A DNA stretch of 11,861 nucleotides from Promethearchaeota archaeon (lineage in GTDB: Archaea; Asgardarchaeota; Lokiarchaeia; Sigyniarchaeales; SOKP01), in assembly GCA_004524385.1 (NCBI GenBank), contig SDNM01000018.1:1-11861 (forward strand), given 5' to 3'. Each line of letters opens with the position of its first letter. Positions within the stretch are counted from its first letter, which is position 1. Of the stretch, positions 1 through 7,018 are shown one piece after another. The position numbers were made by a program, and so were the translations under genes. The notes beneath the pieces are model-generated. The model was not told the DNA's origin. It worked only from the letters and a program-made list of their open reading frames with translations, and searched no databases.

Positions 1-664
1 AGATACAGCACGATTTGAAGAAGCAGCTAATTACTTTAGTCAAGTATTAGACATTTTATTGGATTTAAAGGAGTATCCCCCAATTTTAATAATCTTAAAT
101 AAATCAGATCAAGATGTGAGGCGAACCTTGACGTGGCAGAAAAGTGTAGATGTTAGTAAAAGTAAATTCGATGGTATTCTTGACAGACATGAAAAGTTAA
201 AAGCTGAATATTGTGATGCTTCAATTTTTCAAAAAGAAACAATAATGCAAATGTTCAGTAATGCATTAATGAAAGTTTCTGAAACTTCTGAAATCGTAGA
301 AAACATTCTTGAGGATTTTTCAACTCAAATCGAAGGGAGAGCATTAAGTTTGATCTCACTGGATGGATTAATTTTTGGAAATTATTTTAAAATAAAAACA
401 GATGAGATATTAGTTAATAATTCAGCCTTGTTATTACAAACGCTCTCAAACTTTCATAATTCTCTTGGTTTACTCAGGGAAAAGAGTATATCTTTAGAAC
501 TTCCTTTAAATAATTTAACAATTCGTGGAGAAAAGTTATTTGAATATTCTGAGTTAGAGATTCCCGTTTACCTATGGCTCCTCTCGGATAAACCAGAAAA
601 ATTAGATGAAAAACTAGATTTTTTTAGATCGCAACTGCTACCCTTAATTAATTTGTTCATCTAA
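1..664 (+). CDS. Rag/Gtr-like small GTPase with C-terminal roadblock-like domain (5' end missing)
   Basis: The reading frame is open from position 2, so the gene begins left of the window and about 220 C-terminal residues are visible. The TTG at 59 is internal: the codons before it encode DTARFEEAANYFSQVLDILL, typical of the helix before the G4 strand of Ras-superfamily GTPases. The G4 motif NKSD lies at 98-109 and a G5-like segment YCDASIF follows near 209-229. The P-loop, switch I and switch II are off the window. The order RFEEA..YF..VLDIL, NKxD, DASIF, then an A-F-S helix recalls eukaryotic RagA/Gtr1, where the sequence after G5 leads into a C-terminal roadblock domain. The last ~115 residues (ALSLISLDGLIFGNYFK onward) also look roadblock-like, alternating short strands and helices. 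By family knowledge it would be a GTP-hydrolysing switch that binds partners through the C-terminal domain. Rag-like identity is inferred from pattern memory. An Arf-like GTPase with a roadblock tail is the alternative. Confidence 0.75.
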   Translation, partial: DTARFEEAANYFSQVLDILLDLKEYPPILIILNKSDQDVRRTLTWQKSVDVSKSKFDGILDRHEKLKAEYCDASIFQKETIMQMFSNALMKVSETSEIVENILEDFSTQIEGRALSLISLDGLIFGNYFKIKTDEILVNNSALLLQTLSNFHNSLGLLREKSISLELPLNNLTIRGEKLFEYSELEIPVYLWLLSDKPEKLDEKLDFFRSQLLPLINLFI

Positions 665-701
665 ATTTTAAATTACAATTTCTTCTAATTTCAATTTAAA
701 A

Positions 702-921
702 TTATTCTAAATCCTTTTGAGCATCGAGTAAATATGTACTAGATTTCTCCATCATTTCTATTGCTTTATCTAAATTTTCAACAACGCTTTTTAATCCTTT
801 AGCTTCTGCGATATTCCGCCATTTTAGAAAATTCTCTTTATGCGAATCGTTATGATTTGCCCAATGTTGGCATAATTTCGATAATTTTAAAATATCTTTA
901 TCTTTTTTAGTAAAAATTCAT
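702..921 (-). pseudogene. Small helical HWxxHNxxxH protein, apparently frameshifted near its start
   Basis: Reading the minus strand from 917 to the TAA at 702-704 gives 71 codons of protein-like sequence with no usual start codon. In-frame TGA codons lie directly upstream at 918-923. It contains CQHWANHNDSHKENFLKW, then the heptad-like VVENLDKAIEMMEKSSTYLL. From memory this matches a small archaeal/bacterial helical domain with an HWIEHNEEH-type motif (I believe DUF8180; name uncertain). The ATG at 919-921 is out of frame and soon meets a stop. Removing one base from the T5 run just after it (912-916) would give MNFTKKDKDILK and join ATG to the conserved frame, about 72 residues in all. So this is either a single-base frameshift, a homopolymer sequencing error, or a gene starting at a rare ATT codon. 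It lies just downstream of cdhA on the same strand. The clustered histidines could bind metal, which would fit a nickel-enzyme neighbour, but that is inference. Confidence 0.55.
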
Positions 922-959
922 CACTTTATCTTTAGTAGATAGTAAAACTTGTAAATTAA

Positions 960-988
960 TTAAAAAAAAAAAAATAAAAAAAATAAAA
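960..988 (-). terminator. Poly-T terminator after cdhA
   Basis: Directly after the cdhA stop the minus strand reads a nearly unbroken T tract (A runs of 13 and 8 on the plus strand). U-rich tracts without a stem are the usual intrinsic terminator in archaea. It separates cdhA from the small gene at 702-921, although read-through cannot be excluded. Confidence 0.5.
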
Positions 989-989
989 T

Positions 990-3341
990 TTAGCCTTCTC
1001 GGCACAATCTTTTCAGTAAGGTAGGATCAATTATATCTTTTGGTTCCCAATTTTTACTTTTCAAATATTCCTGTATTTCAGACTTCAAATTGATTGGAAT
1101 GTCAGCTTCAACGCGAATGTATTTTTCTAAATCGGTTGGAAGGTCAACGCCTTTATATTTTCGTTCTAAGTCAATCCAATGAGATAATTTTATCATACGT
1201 CCTTTGGAATTATCAGCTGGCCTCAAACACATTTTAGCAACTAAACAAATTGCCTGTTCGATAGATTCGGCGGTTGTTAATAGGTGTTCAGGACAAGGAC
1301 TAACTAAATGGTCGCCAGTGCCATCTCGTGCATTCCATACTTTCCATGTATCCTCATCATCAGTTCTACCTATATACATACGTCTGTATTCAGCTGAATG
1401 GGGTCCACATACTGCTGGAATACCCATTCCATTACAACTACTTGCTATACTTGCTGCTTTTTGCGACATTGCGCCCCAGGCAACTCCACAAGCTCCAACT
1501 CGATTTAAGATATAATCCGCTATTTCTTCATAATTACCTCTTAAAGGACGTCGAGCAAATATATTTGCAACTTTAATTGCCGCACCATTTATATGTGGAT
1601 TTGAAACACATGAACCTACATTAACTAAACCTCCTCGGTCGAAATCACCCGGAAATCTATCAAATAAAGTCTTTCCTTCTTCGTCCTTTACGAGTCCAAT
1701 ATCCATAGCACCACATCCAGAAACGACAACGATATAATTTCTTACTAAGAATTCTTCTGCCATTGTATATAATTCTTGGATTTCTTTTCCATAGTTGGCA
1801 CAACCGATAATGGCTACAATTCCAGGAATTTCTCCTAAGACGATCGGAGCCCCTACATTTCGAATTTCAGTATCCTGAATTGGCCCTCGACCAGCACGCA
1901 TATTATACTTTTCATTTCTAATCTTTTCTCGACCAGCATACATTAAGAGCGTTAATGGAGATACATCCTTCATACATTCTGCTTCACATCTACCACAATC
2001 TAAGCAGTGATCAAATGCGTCTGCTAATATGGAAAAATCTCCGTCCTTTGCGGCATTTACACCTGCAACTAATGGAAGATCATTAGGACAATTTCTCTGA
2101 CAATTTCCACATCCATTACACCTCATTGCCATATCAATGCAGCCTTGTTCGTCAGGAACAGCACTTTTTGCGTTCCTAATTGGCTTGACTTTAATAGCAG
2201 TTTCAACAGCTACTTTTCCAGCTTTTATTGGATCTAAGATTAATACACCCTCAGTTTTTCCACTGACTAAATCATCAATAATTTCTTCTGCGGGATCATC
2301 GGTTCTATTAGGTAACCCTCCCATATTTTTTTCATTTGTCGCAATGAAAGGAGCATTCACGAGTTTGGCTTGTTCATATGATCTTAGATTCACACATTGC
2401 TCGTCAACCATAACGACATCTGCTAATCCAGATCGTATATAGAACATTTGACGGGCAAGAGATCCTACAATTTTTGCACTATCATAATATCTGGTTAAAT
2501 CAATTGCCGTACAGCAGATAGCTCCGACATCTACTTTGTCTTCTACGTTTTTCTCCCTCATATAATCAACTAATTCTATTCCAGGAGCGACATTATGACC
2601 AATCATTAATATCGTTGCTTTATTTTCCGTATCTAAGGTACCCATGCCCAGTTCGATGAGAGGGACATCAGGGTCTCCCGCTGGAAAGCCATAGGCTGCT
2701 ATTTGTACCGCATCTGAAATTTCCATTCCAACTGCATCCGCAAGTCCAGCTAAGAAAGCTTTCGATTCATAATCTAAATGGCTTGACTCTTGACCTGTAT
2801 GTCCTGCGGCTAATAGATGGGTTATAGTAAAATGCACCCATTCCATCGCAGTTTCTAAATCTTCTAAAGTTTCCGGCTTCATGCCAACAATTAAGCGTGT
2901 ACATGGCATCTCAACTTCAATATTATTGCCATAATTAATAGGAACATTTCCATATTTTTCCTTGAGCCAGTGAAGTAGATGATCGCCATGGGCGCTATGA
3001 CAGGAGGCACCAATACAACAAGCAATTTCTACAATTCGAGCTTGTTGAGTTTCCATATTTATTCCGCATGCGCCAGTCCTACCCTTTGAAAGGTTGCATT
3101 TACCGAAGGTACAAAGGCAACACATATCACATATAGGCATATAGTATGGTTTATAGCGTTCCATTAATTTGAAAAACCAGTTTCGCAAGGTTGGAATGTG
3201 TGGCTGAGGCGTTGGACCCATCGGTTCCCATTCCGTCTCATCACCATAAGATACCTTACCCGTGGTCAACTCAAAGCCTTTAATACTTCCTAGTGGACCT
3301 TTGTAAGAATCTATTTTTATTTTTGCGCCTTTTTTACTCAT
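990..3341 (-). CDS. cdhA: CO dehydrogenase/acetyl-CoA synthase alpha subunit (archaeal Ni-Fe CODH)
   Basis: This is the nickel-iron carbon monoxide dehydrogenase subunit of the acetyl-CoA decarbonylase/synthase complex. It interconverts CO2 and CO in the Wood-Ljungdahl pathway, in the cytoplasm, passing electrons via Fe-S clusters. At 783 residues it is near full family length, with an ATG start. The N-terminal cysteine cluster (C71, C74, C75, C77, C82, C92; CDMCCLCTFGKC) fits the B/D cluster region. Two ferredoxin-type 4Fe-4S motifs at 408-418 (CNGCGNCQRNC) and 446-456 (CLDCGRCEAEC) are the insertion that distinguishes archaeal CdhA from bacterial CooS/AcsA. Candidate C-cluster ligands are H249 (IGHN), C277, C316 (DEQC), C514 (IIGCANYG), C543 (SGCGAMDIG) and C578 (GSCVSN). 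No cdhB, cdhC, cdhD, cdhE or cooC-like gene lies beside it; the upstream neighbour is an unrelated V4R-like gene 276 bases away. The identification is firm, and the isolation from partner genes is the odd point. Confidence 0.97.
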   Translation of the reverse strand: MSKKGAKIKIDSYKGPLGSIKGFELTTGKVSYGDETEWEPMGPTPQPHIPTLRNWFFKLMERYKPYYMPICDMCCLCTFGKCNLSKGRTGACGINMETQQARIVEIACCIGASCHSAHGDHLLHWLKEKYGNVPINYGNNIEVEMPCTRLIVGMKPETLEDLETAMEWVHFTITHLLAAGHTGQESSHLDYESKAFLAGLADAVGMEISDAVQIAAYGFPAGDPDVPLIELGMGTLDTENKATILMIGHNVAPGIELVDYMREKNVEDKVDVGAICCTAIDLTRYYDSAKIVGSLARQMFYIRSGLADVVMVDEQCVNLRSYEQAKLVNAPFIATNEKNMGGLPNRTDDPAEEIIDDLVSGKTEGVLILDPIKAGKVAVETAIKVKPIRNAKSAVPDEQGCIDMAMRCNGCGNCQRNCPNDLPLVAGVNAAKDGDFSILADAFDHCLDCGRCEAECMKDVSPLTLLMYAGREKIRNEKYNMRAGRGPIQDTEIRNVGAPIVLGEIPGIVAIIGCANYGKEIQELYTMAEEFLVRNYIVVVSGCGAMDIGLVKDEEGKTLFDRFPGDFDRGGLVNVGSCVSNPHINGAAIKVANIFARRPLRGNYEEIADYILNRVGACGVAWGAMSQKAASIASSCNGMGIPAVCGPHSAEYRRMYIGRTDDEDTWKVWNARDGTGDHLVSPCPEHLLTTAESIEQAICLVAKMCLRPADNSKGRMIKLSHWIDLERKYKGVDLPTDLEKYIRVEADIPINLKSEIQEYLKSKNWEPKDIIDPTLLKRLCREG

Positions 3342-3507
3342 TTTTACATCAATTTTTTCAAATTTTTTTTTAGAAAGATAACTATAATTAATTTTATCTT
3401 CGTTTTTTTATTAAAGTTATTCTATGGAATCTATAACTTGCTGGAATTTAATATTTAATGCTTATATTCCAAAATTGAAATTGCAAATTTGATTAGAGAA
3501 AAAAAGT

Positions 3508-3524
3508 GTGAAATTTCATTTCAC
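3508..3524. promoter_or_regulatory. Perfect 7-bp inverted repeat upstream of cdhA
   Basis: GTGAAAT-TTC-ATTTCAC is a perfect 7-base inverted repeat with a 3-base spacer. It lies about 170 bases upstream of the cdhA start and about 95 bases past the end of the V4R-like gene. It could be a protein-binding site or a small stem. No T tract directly follows on the minus strand, so a classical hairpin terminator is less likely. The surrounding 3342-3617 gap otherwise shows only AT-rich sequence, with a weak TATA-like TAATTATAG on the minus strand near 3383-3391 that could serve cdhA. Confidence 0.25.
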
Positions 3525-3617
3525 TGGGAAATTATATTTAGTCAAATTAACAACAAAAAATTAAAAAAAAATGATTAATTTGGAAAAAGAAATTGCGTAA
3601 GATTCGATTAAGTAAAC

Positions 3618-4223
3618 TTATACGTTATATCTTTCCATATAATTTGAAATTGGCCCTGAATTTATCTCTGAATCAATATCTTTTGCGTCAAACTCATCTA
3701 TTAACAAGTCATATTTGAAGATATCTGCTTCGTCGTCTTTTAAAAAACATTGAACTTCCTCACCATCAGCATCGATTCCTATTTGTTCTAAAACCCCATT
3801 AAAAATGCCTTGATAAAGAATACATATATTTTTTGCCATGATATTATCTTTTTCTTCTTGAGAGATGGGATTTTCTACAGAAATAAATATTTTATCTTTT
3901 AAAAAGGCAGATGTTAAAATACCATATCCTAAATGCTCGAATGCGTCTAAGACGTTGACAATTGCTTCCTTTTTATTAGATAAAGTTTCTTCACTCCAAT
4001 TTGCTTCACCATATAATTTTTCAATAAAGTATTTTGCCACCGTTTTTCCAACCCATATGACTATATCTTCTGAATTTGCTCCTGCAAACTCTGAAAATTC
4101 AATTAAATCAATTGGTCTTAACATTAATAACCTTAAATCTATATCTCTAAAGAAAAGATGTCCCAAATTTTCCTCGATGGTTATTTGCTCTTCTTTCTTA
4201 GATTTTTTAAATCTCTTAGACAT
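3618..4223 (-). CDS. V4R/Bet3 (TRAPP)-like domain protein
   Basis: A 201-residue soluble protein with a lysine-rich N-terminus (SKRFKKSKKEE). Residues ~50-175 follow the V4R/Bet3 fold pattern: a helix with glycine (DIVIWVGKTVAKYFIEKL, 53-70), a helix ending in a glycine turn (VLDAFEHLGYGIL, 91-103), a strand (KIFISVENP, 111-119), a helix with Cys and Gly (ICILYQGIFNGVLEQIGI, 133-150), then a Cys and a terminal strand (EEVQCF 156-160; IFKYDLLID 168-176). In V4R proteins this last part usually reads C..GDPxCxF; here the second cysteine is replaced (DEADIFKY). Bacterial and archaeal V4R domains bind small ligands, whereas eukaryotic Bet3/TRAPPC subunits scaffold a Rab exchange factor. The neighbouring GTPase gene makes a TRAPP-like role plausible but unproven. 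The ATG is preceded by GAGAG at a 5-base spacing. Assignment is by pattern only; there is no close hit I can name. Confidence 0.6.
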   Translation of the reverse strand: MSKRFKKSKKEEQITIEENLGHLFFRDIDLRLLMLRPIDLIEFSEFAGANSEDIVIWVGKTVAKYFIEKLYGEANWSEETLSNKKEAIVNVLDAFEHLGYGILTSAFLKDKIFISVENPISQEEKDNIMAKNICILYQGIFNGVLEQIGIDADGEEVQCFLKDDEADIFKYDLLIDEFDAKDIDSEINSGPISNYMERYNV

Positions 4224-4260
4224 AATTACTCTCTTTTATACTATTTTATTCAATAATTAT

Positions 4261-4270
4261 TATTTATATC
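4261..4270 (-). promoter_or_regulatory. TATA-like box for the V4R-like gene
   Basis: The minus strand reads GATATAAATA, centred about 42 bases before the ATG at 4223. This would place transcription start roughly 15-20 bases before the gene, and a GAGAG ribosome-binding site lies at 4229-4233. The T-rich stretch just upstream (4293-4299 on the plus strand is A7) could end transcription of the preceding GTPase gene. Because the background is so AT-rich, the match is only suggestive. Confidence 0.3.
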
Positions 4271-4324
4271 CTTAAAAATTTAACTTTTTTTTAAAAAAAT
4301 AATTTATACAAATTTTATAAGAGA

Positions 4325-5347
4325 TTAAATTAGGTCAAATATCATTTCAGTTACGTTGTTAATATTGAAATTCGTCTTAACTGATGTAAATAGTAACTTC
4401 CATTCTCTATTGTCGATTTTTTCGAATTCAAAATATTCAATAAGTTCCTTGGTAAGTCTACCAATTTTTTCTTTATTATTCTGAACGGAATGATCAAATA
4501 AATCGATTTTATTAGCTAAAATCAATAAGGGAATTCCAAATAATTCGTATCTATTTATAATTTTCCAAAATTCTCTTTTTGACTCTTCGAATCTTATTTG
4601 ATTTGCTACATCAATCATAAATATTATAATATTAGATTCTTGAAGTCCGATTAACCATTTATTCCTGAAAGAGAGTTGTCCTGGCATGTCCCATAAAGCT
4701 AAAATCCCTCTAGATTCATCCTGAATGTATTCTATATTAAATTTTCTCGTCGGAACAAAATAATTATCATTATATTTGCCCGTTTTTATCCTTCTTATTA
4801 AAGATGTCTTTCCTACTTCATCTAAACCAAAAAGAAATACCTTATTGAACGAATCATGGTAATGAAATTGAAATTCAGGATGTCTTTCCACATATTCATC
4901 TCCATATCTACGAATATCAATAAACACTGTAATTAAGAAATTTTCGATTTCAATTTCATCTTTAAATGTACAAATTTTTTCGATATTTAACAATTCGTTT
5001 AATAGTTCTTCAAATATCTCTTTATAATCGTAGGGATTATCTTCTTTATCAAGAATTAATCCAATAATGATCTTCCCGTTAATGCAAGTTGTATAAATAT
5101 TAATACCGTCCATTATTTGAGGGACTGGAGTATCAATTAAATAAAGATAATTAGTGTTGTTGGACTTGCTAATTGATTTACGCGTTCTATATCTATGGAT
5201 AAGATCCCCATGATCATGTCCATAAATTATTTTGCTGAGTTGATCTTTATCATCTATCGTAATAATGTCATTTGGATAACTGTAAATATTGAGTTGATCC
5301 AAATCTTGGAAATTTTTACCCTTAAGAAGAAAAATGTTGTATAACAA
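4325..5347 (-). CDS. Arf-like small GTPase with N-terminal longin/roadblock-like domain
   Basis: The C-terminal half (about 165-340) is a complete Ras-superfamily GTPase of Arf type. G1 is GLDEVGKTS (174-182), G2 is T200 in VPTRKFNIE (Arf: IPTIGFNVE), G3 is WDMPGQ (219-224) with the catalytic Gln kept, G4 is NKID (279-282) and G5 is TSVKT (321-325). It should bind and hydrolyse GTP. The first ~155 residues form a separate domain: strands such as NYLYLID and KIIIGLILDKEDNPYDY, followed by a long helix, in the style of longin/roadblock regulators. Eukaryotic Arfs lack such an extension and instead have an amphipathic, myristoylated N-terminus, which is absent here. The start is TTG at 5345-5347. 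An in-frame TAA sits immediately upstream and the next Met is residue 80, so no longer or shorter conventional start is likely. It lies 101 bases upstream of the V4R-like gene on the same strand. Confidence 0.9.
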   Translation of the reverse strand: MLYNIFLLKGKNFQDLDQLNIYSYPNDIITIDDKDQLSKIIYGHDHGDLIHRYRTRKSISKSNNTNYLYLIDTPVPQIMDGINIYTTCINGKIIIGLILDKEDNPYDYKEIFEELLNELLNIEKICTFKDEIEIENFLITVFIDIRRYGDEYVERHPEFQFHYHDSFNKVFLFGLDEVGKTSLIRRIKTGKYNDNYFVPTRKFNIEYIQDESRGILALWDMPGQLSFRNKWLIGLQESNIIIFMIDVANQIRFEESKREFWKIINRYELFGIPLLILANKIDLFDHSVQNNKEKIGRLTKELIEYFEFEKIDNREWKLLFTSVKTNFNINNVTEMIFDLI

Positions 5348-5414
5348 TTATTATTTCAAGATTGTTAATTTCTTTAAGTGGGTAAATAAAAAATGTTTAA
5401 AAAATGTTTTGAAT

Positions 5415-5441
5415 AAGATTTCTTATAATATGTTAAATCTT
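5415..5441. promoter_or_regulatory. Inverted repeat around a TATA-like box upstream of the Arf-like gene
   Basis: AAGATTT and AAATCTT form a perfect 7-base inverted repeat with a 13-base spacer. The spacer contains a minus-strand TATA-like sequence (TATTATAAG). It lies about 70-95 bases upstream of the TTG start at 5347. A repressor dimer bound here would cover the TATA box. This is a pattern-level candidate only, as the arms are AT-rich. Confidence 0.25.
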
Positions 5442-5493
5442 AATTAAGAAAATCATCGTAGATTTTTTTCAATTTAAAGGTTTCGCTTTATTT

Positions 5494-6945
5494 TTAAGAG
5501 GAGGAATTTTCATTTTTTTTTGATCCACTATTTTTTGAAGATTCTAAGGATTCTGAAGGTTCTGTTTTATCACCTACCTCTTCTTTTGTATCTTTATCTT
5601 TGTCTGCCTTATCTTCTGGAGGGGGACTTGGTGTTGCAGAGGACGCAGATGACACAGGAGTGTTGCAAATAGGGCATTCAGACCACCCCTTCCTAAGACT
5701 ATAACCGCATTTTACGCATTCTGTTAGGTCATTATCTGCTTCCCATTCAGGAATATCTAAACTTCCTCCTTTTCTTTTACGAGCTAATTCCTCTAAATCT
5801 TCTTCAGTCCAGACTTCCATACCTTGAGGTATTCCGTCGGTTCTTTTTTCGGCCATCATTCTTAAATTTTCTTCAGTCCAAAATTCCATTCCTGGAGGAG
5901 GTGCTCCACCTCTTTGTTGGGCTGCTTCAGCAAGCTCTTCTACGGTCCAAGCTTGCAGTTCTTGACCTCCTGGGGTTCTTACAGTTCCTGTTGGCTGTGA
6001 AGGTACTTGAGTTTGTATTCCGCCTGCTTTTTGAGAAGATGGGATCTCACAACACGCTGCTGAAAATTTTATCAATGCTTCAAAACATATTGCAAATCTA
6101 TCTTGATCATTTCCCTCGTCTATAATTAAAATTAATGAAGTATTATCATTAATTAAAGGAATTCCTATTCCACATACTGATGCATTAGAGTCGCGACTAG
6201 ATTCTAATCCACTGCGAATTTTCCCCATTGATGTTAATAAATCCCTTTTACTCATTAAAAAATCGCATATCGGGTCGCCGTGCCTCTGATACCCCTCATG
6301 ATATTTTTCTAATTGGGTACTTGTCAATTTAGAATCCAAAGCCTTTATTATCGCACTTACGTAAGAATAAATTTGAGATTTCGGATCTTTTTGAGAAGCA
6401 TCCAATTTATATCCTTCTAAATCAAGATCACCCATAAAAGGCGCGAATAATGGCTCAGCACCCTTCATTTTACCGTAAATGATTGTTTTAGAAAGTAAAC
6501 ATTTGATTTCTCCATAATAAGCTATTGCATTATCTAAAAAATTAACATTTTTTTTATCTATTACTAGTCGAGGCACGCTCCGAAATATAACGTCCACCCA
6601 AGGCATTTCCTTTACAGGTATTATTGCTACACAAGTTTTTTCAATTAGTTTACGTAACTTTTTAATGTAATCCTTGAACATTGGGCTAAATTCCTTTTGA
6701 ACATCCTTGTATTGTTCTCCCTCTAATTCTTTCTCTGCTTTTTCTAAGAAACTTTGAAATTTTTCTTTATTTTTTTTTAGATTTCCGCCTAATTTCTTAA
6801 TTTCGTCAATAATATTATCTTTAAAAATGAAAGTAGCGTCTTCAATCAAATTATTTTGAAATTCAGTAAGTTCTGAATCTAAATACTCAGAAACATCAAT
6901 CTGAAGACTATTTATAAATTTTTCAAATAATTTTTGTTCTGCCAA
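5494..6945 (-). CDS. Coiled-coil protein with 23-residue WTxExL repeats, zinc ribbon and acidic/Ser tail
   Basis: A 483-residue protein of no family I can name with confidence. Residues 1-105 are Lys/Glu-rich and helical, probably coiled coil. Residues 105-300 form a mixed domain with several cysteines. Then come tandem repeats with key tryptophans at 333, 356 and 379, exactly 23 residues apart, each reading W-T-x-E-x-L-x-x-x-A-x-x-R then PxGME. A degenerate fourth unit has W401 (PEWEADNDL). A zinc ribbon follows at 410-427 (CVKCG then CPIC). The last ~55 residues are Ser, Asp, Glu, Lys and Pro only, presumably disordered. There is no signal peptide or membrane segment. I recall similar WTEEEL-repeat plus zinc-ribbon proteins in Asgard genomes, without known function. 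The repeats and ribbon suggest a multivalent binding or scaffold protein. The start is TTG at 6943-6945: an in-frame TAA directly precedes it, and a weak GGT lies 8-10 bases upstream. Confidence 0.85.
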   Translation of the reverse strand: MAEQKLFEKFINSLQIDVSEYLDSELTEFQNNLIEDATFIFKDNIIDEIKKLGGNLKKNKEKFQSFLEKAEKELEGEQYKDVQKEFSPMFKDYIKKLRKLIEKTCVAIIPVKEMPWVDVIFRSVPRLVIDKKNVNFLDNAIAYYGEIKCLLSKTIIYGKMKGAEPLFAPFMGDLDLEGYKLDASQKDPKSQIYSYVSAIIKALDSKLTSTQLEKYHEGYQRHGDPICDFLMSKRDLLTSMGKIRSGLESSRDSNASVCGIGIPLINDNTSLILIIDEGNDQDRFAICFEALIKFSAACCEIPSSQKAGGIQTQVPSQPTGTVRTPGGQELQAWTVEELAEAAQQRGGAPPPGMEFWTEENLRMMAEKRTDGIPQGMEVWTEEDLEELARKRKGGSLDIPEWEADNDLTECVKCGYSLRKGWSECPICNTPVSSASSATPSPPPEDKADKDKDTKEEVGDKTEPSESLESSKNSGSKKNENSSS

Positions 6946-7010
6946 TTATATTACCAATTTTAAATAGTTCATTTTTATTTCTAATTGTTCATAATTATAT
7001 CAACGAGAAC

Positions 7011-7018
7011 TATATAAA
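7011..7018 (-). promoter_or_regulatory. TATA box for the WT-repeat zinc-ribbon gene
   Basis: The minus strand reads TTTATATA, an excellent archaeal TATA box, about 68 bases before the TTG start at 6945. Transcription would begin near 6988, leaving a leader of about 40 bases. A purine-rich BRE is not evident just upstream, where the sequence is TTAAATT. Confidence 0.4.

Noticed and set aside
59..61. TTG as the start of the first gene
   Set aside because: The frame is open to the window edge, and the upstream codons encode a GTPase helix that leads directly into the NKSD motif.
1204..1576. Plus-strand open frames (103 and 82 codons) inside cdhA
   Set aside because: They are antisense to a firmly identified cdhA. 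Their translations are rich in residues expected from reading a coding strand backwards and show no domain.
2137..2442. Plus-strand open frame of 101 codons inside cdhA
   Set aside because: It is antisense to the Fe-S cluster coding part of cdhA, with low-complexity hydrophobic/Ser content and no recognisable family.
3865..4275. Plus-strand open frame of 136 codons over the V4R-like gene
   Set aside because: The minus-strand frame has coherent V4R-like structure and an upstream ribosome-binding site, whereas the plus-strand product looks like a shadow.
5901..6125. Plus-strand open frame of 74 codons over the WT-repeat region
   Set aside because: It is antisense to the regular 23-residue repeats; its Leu-rich product is explained by the repeats read backwards.
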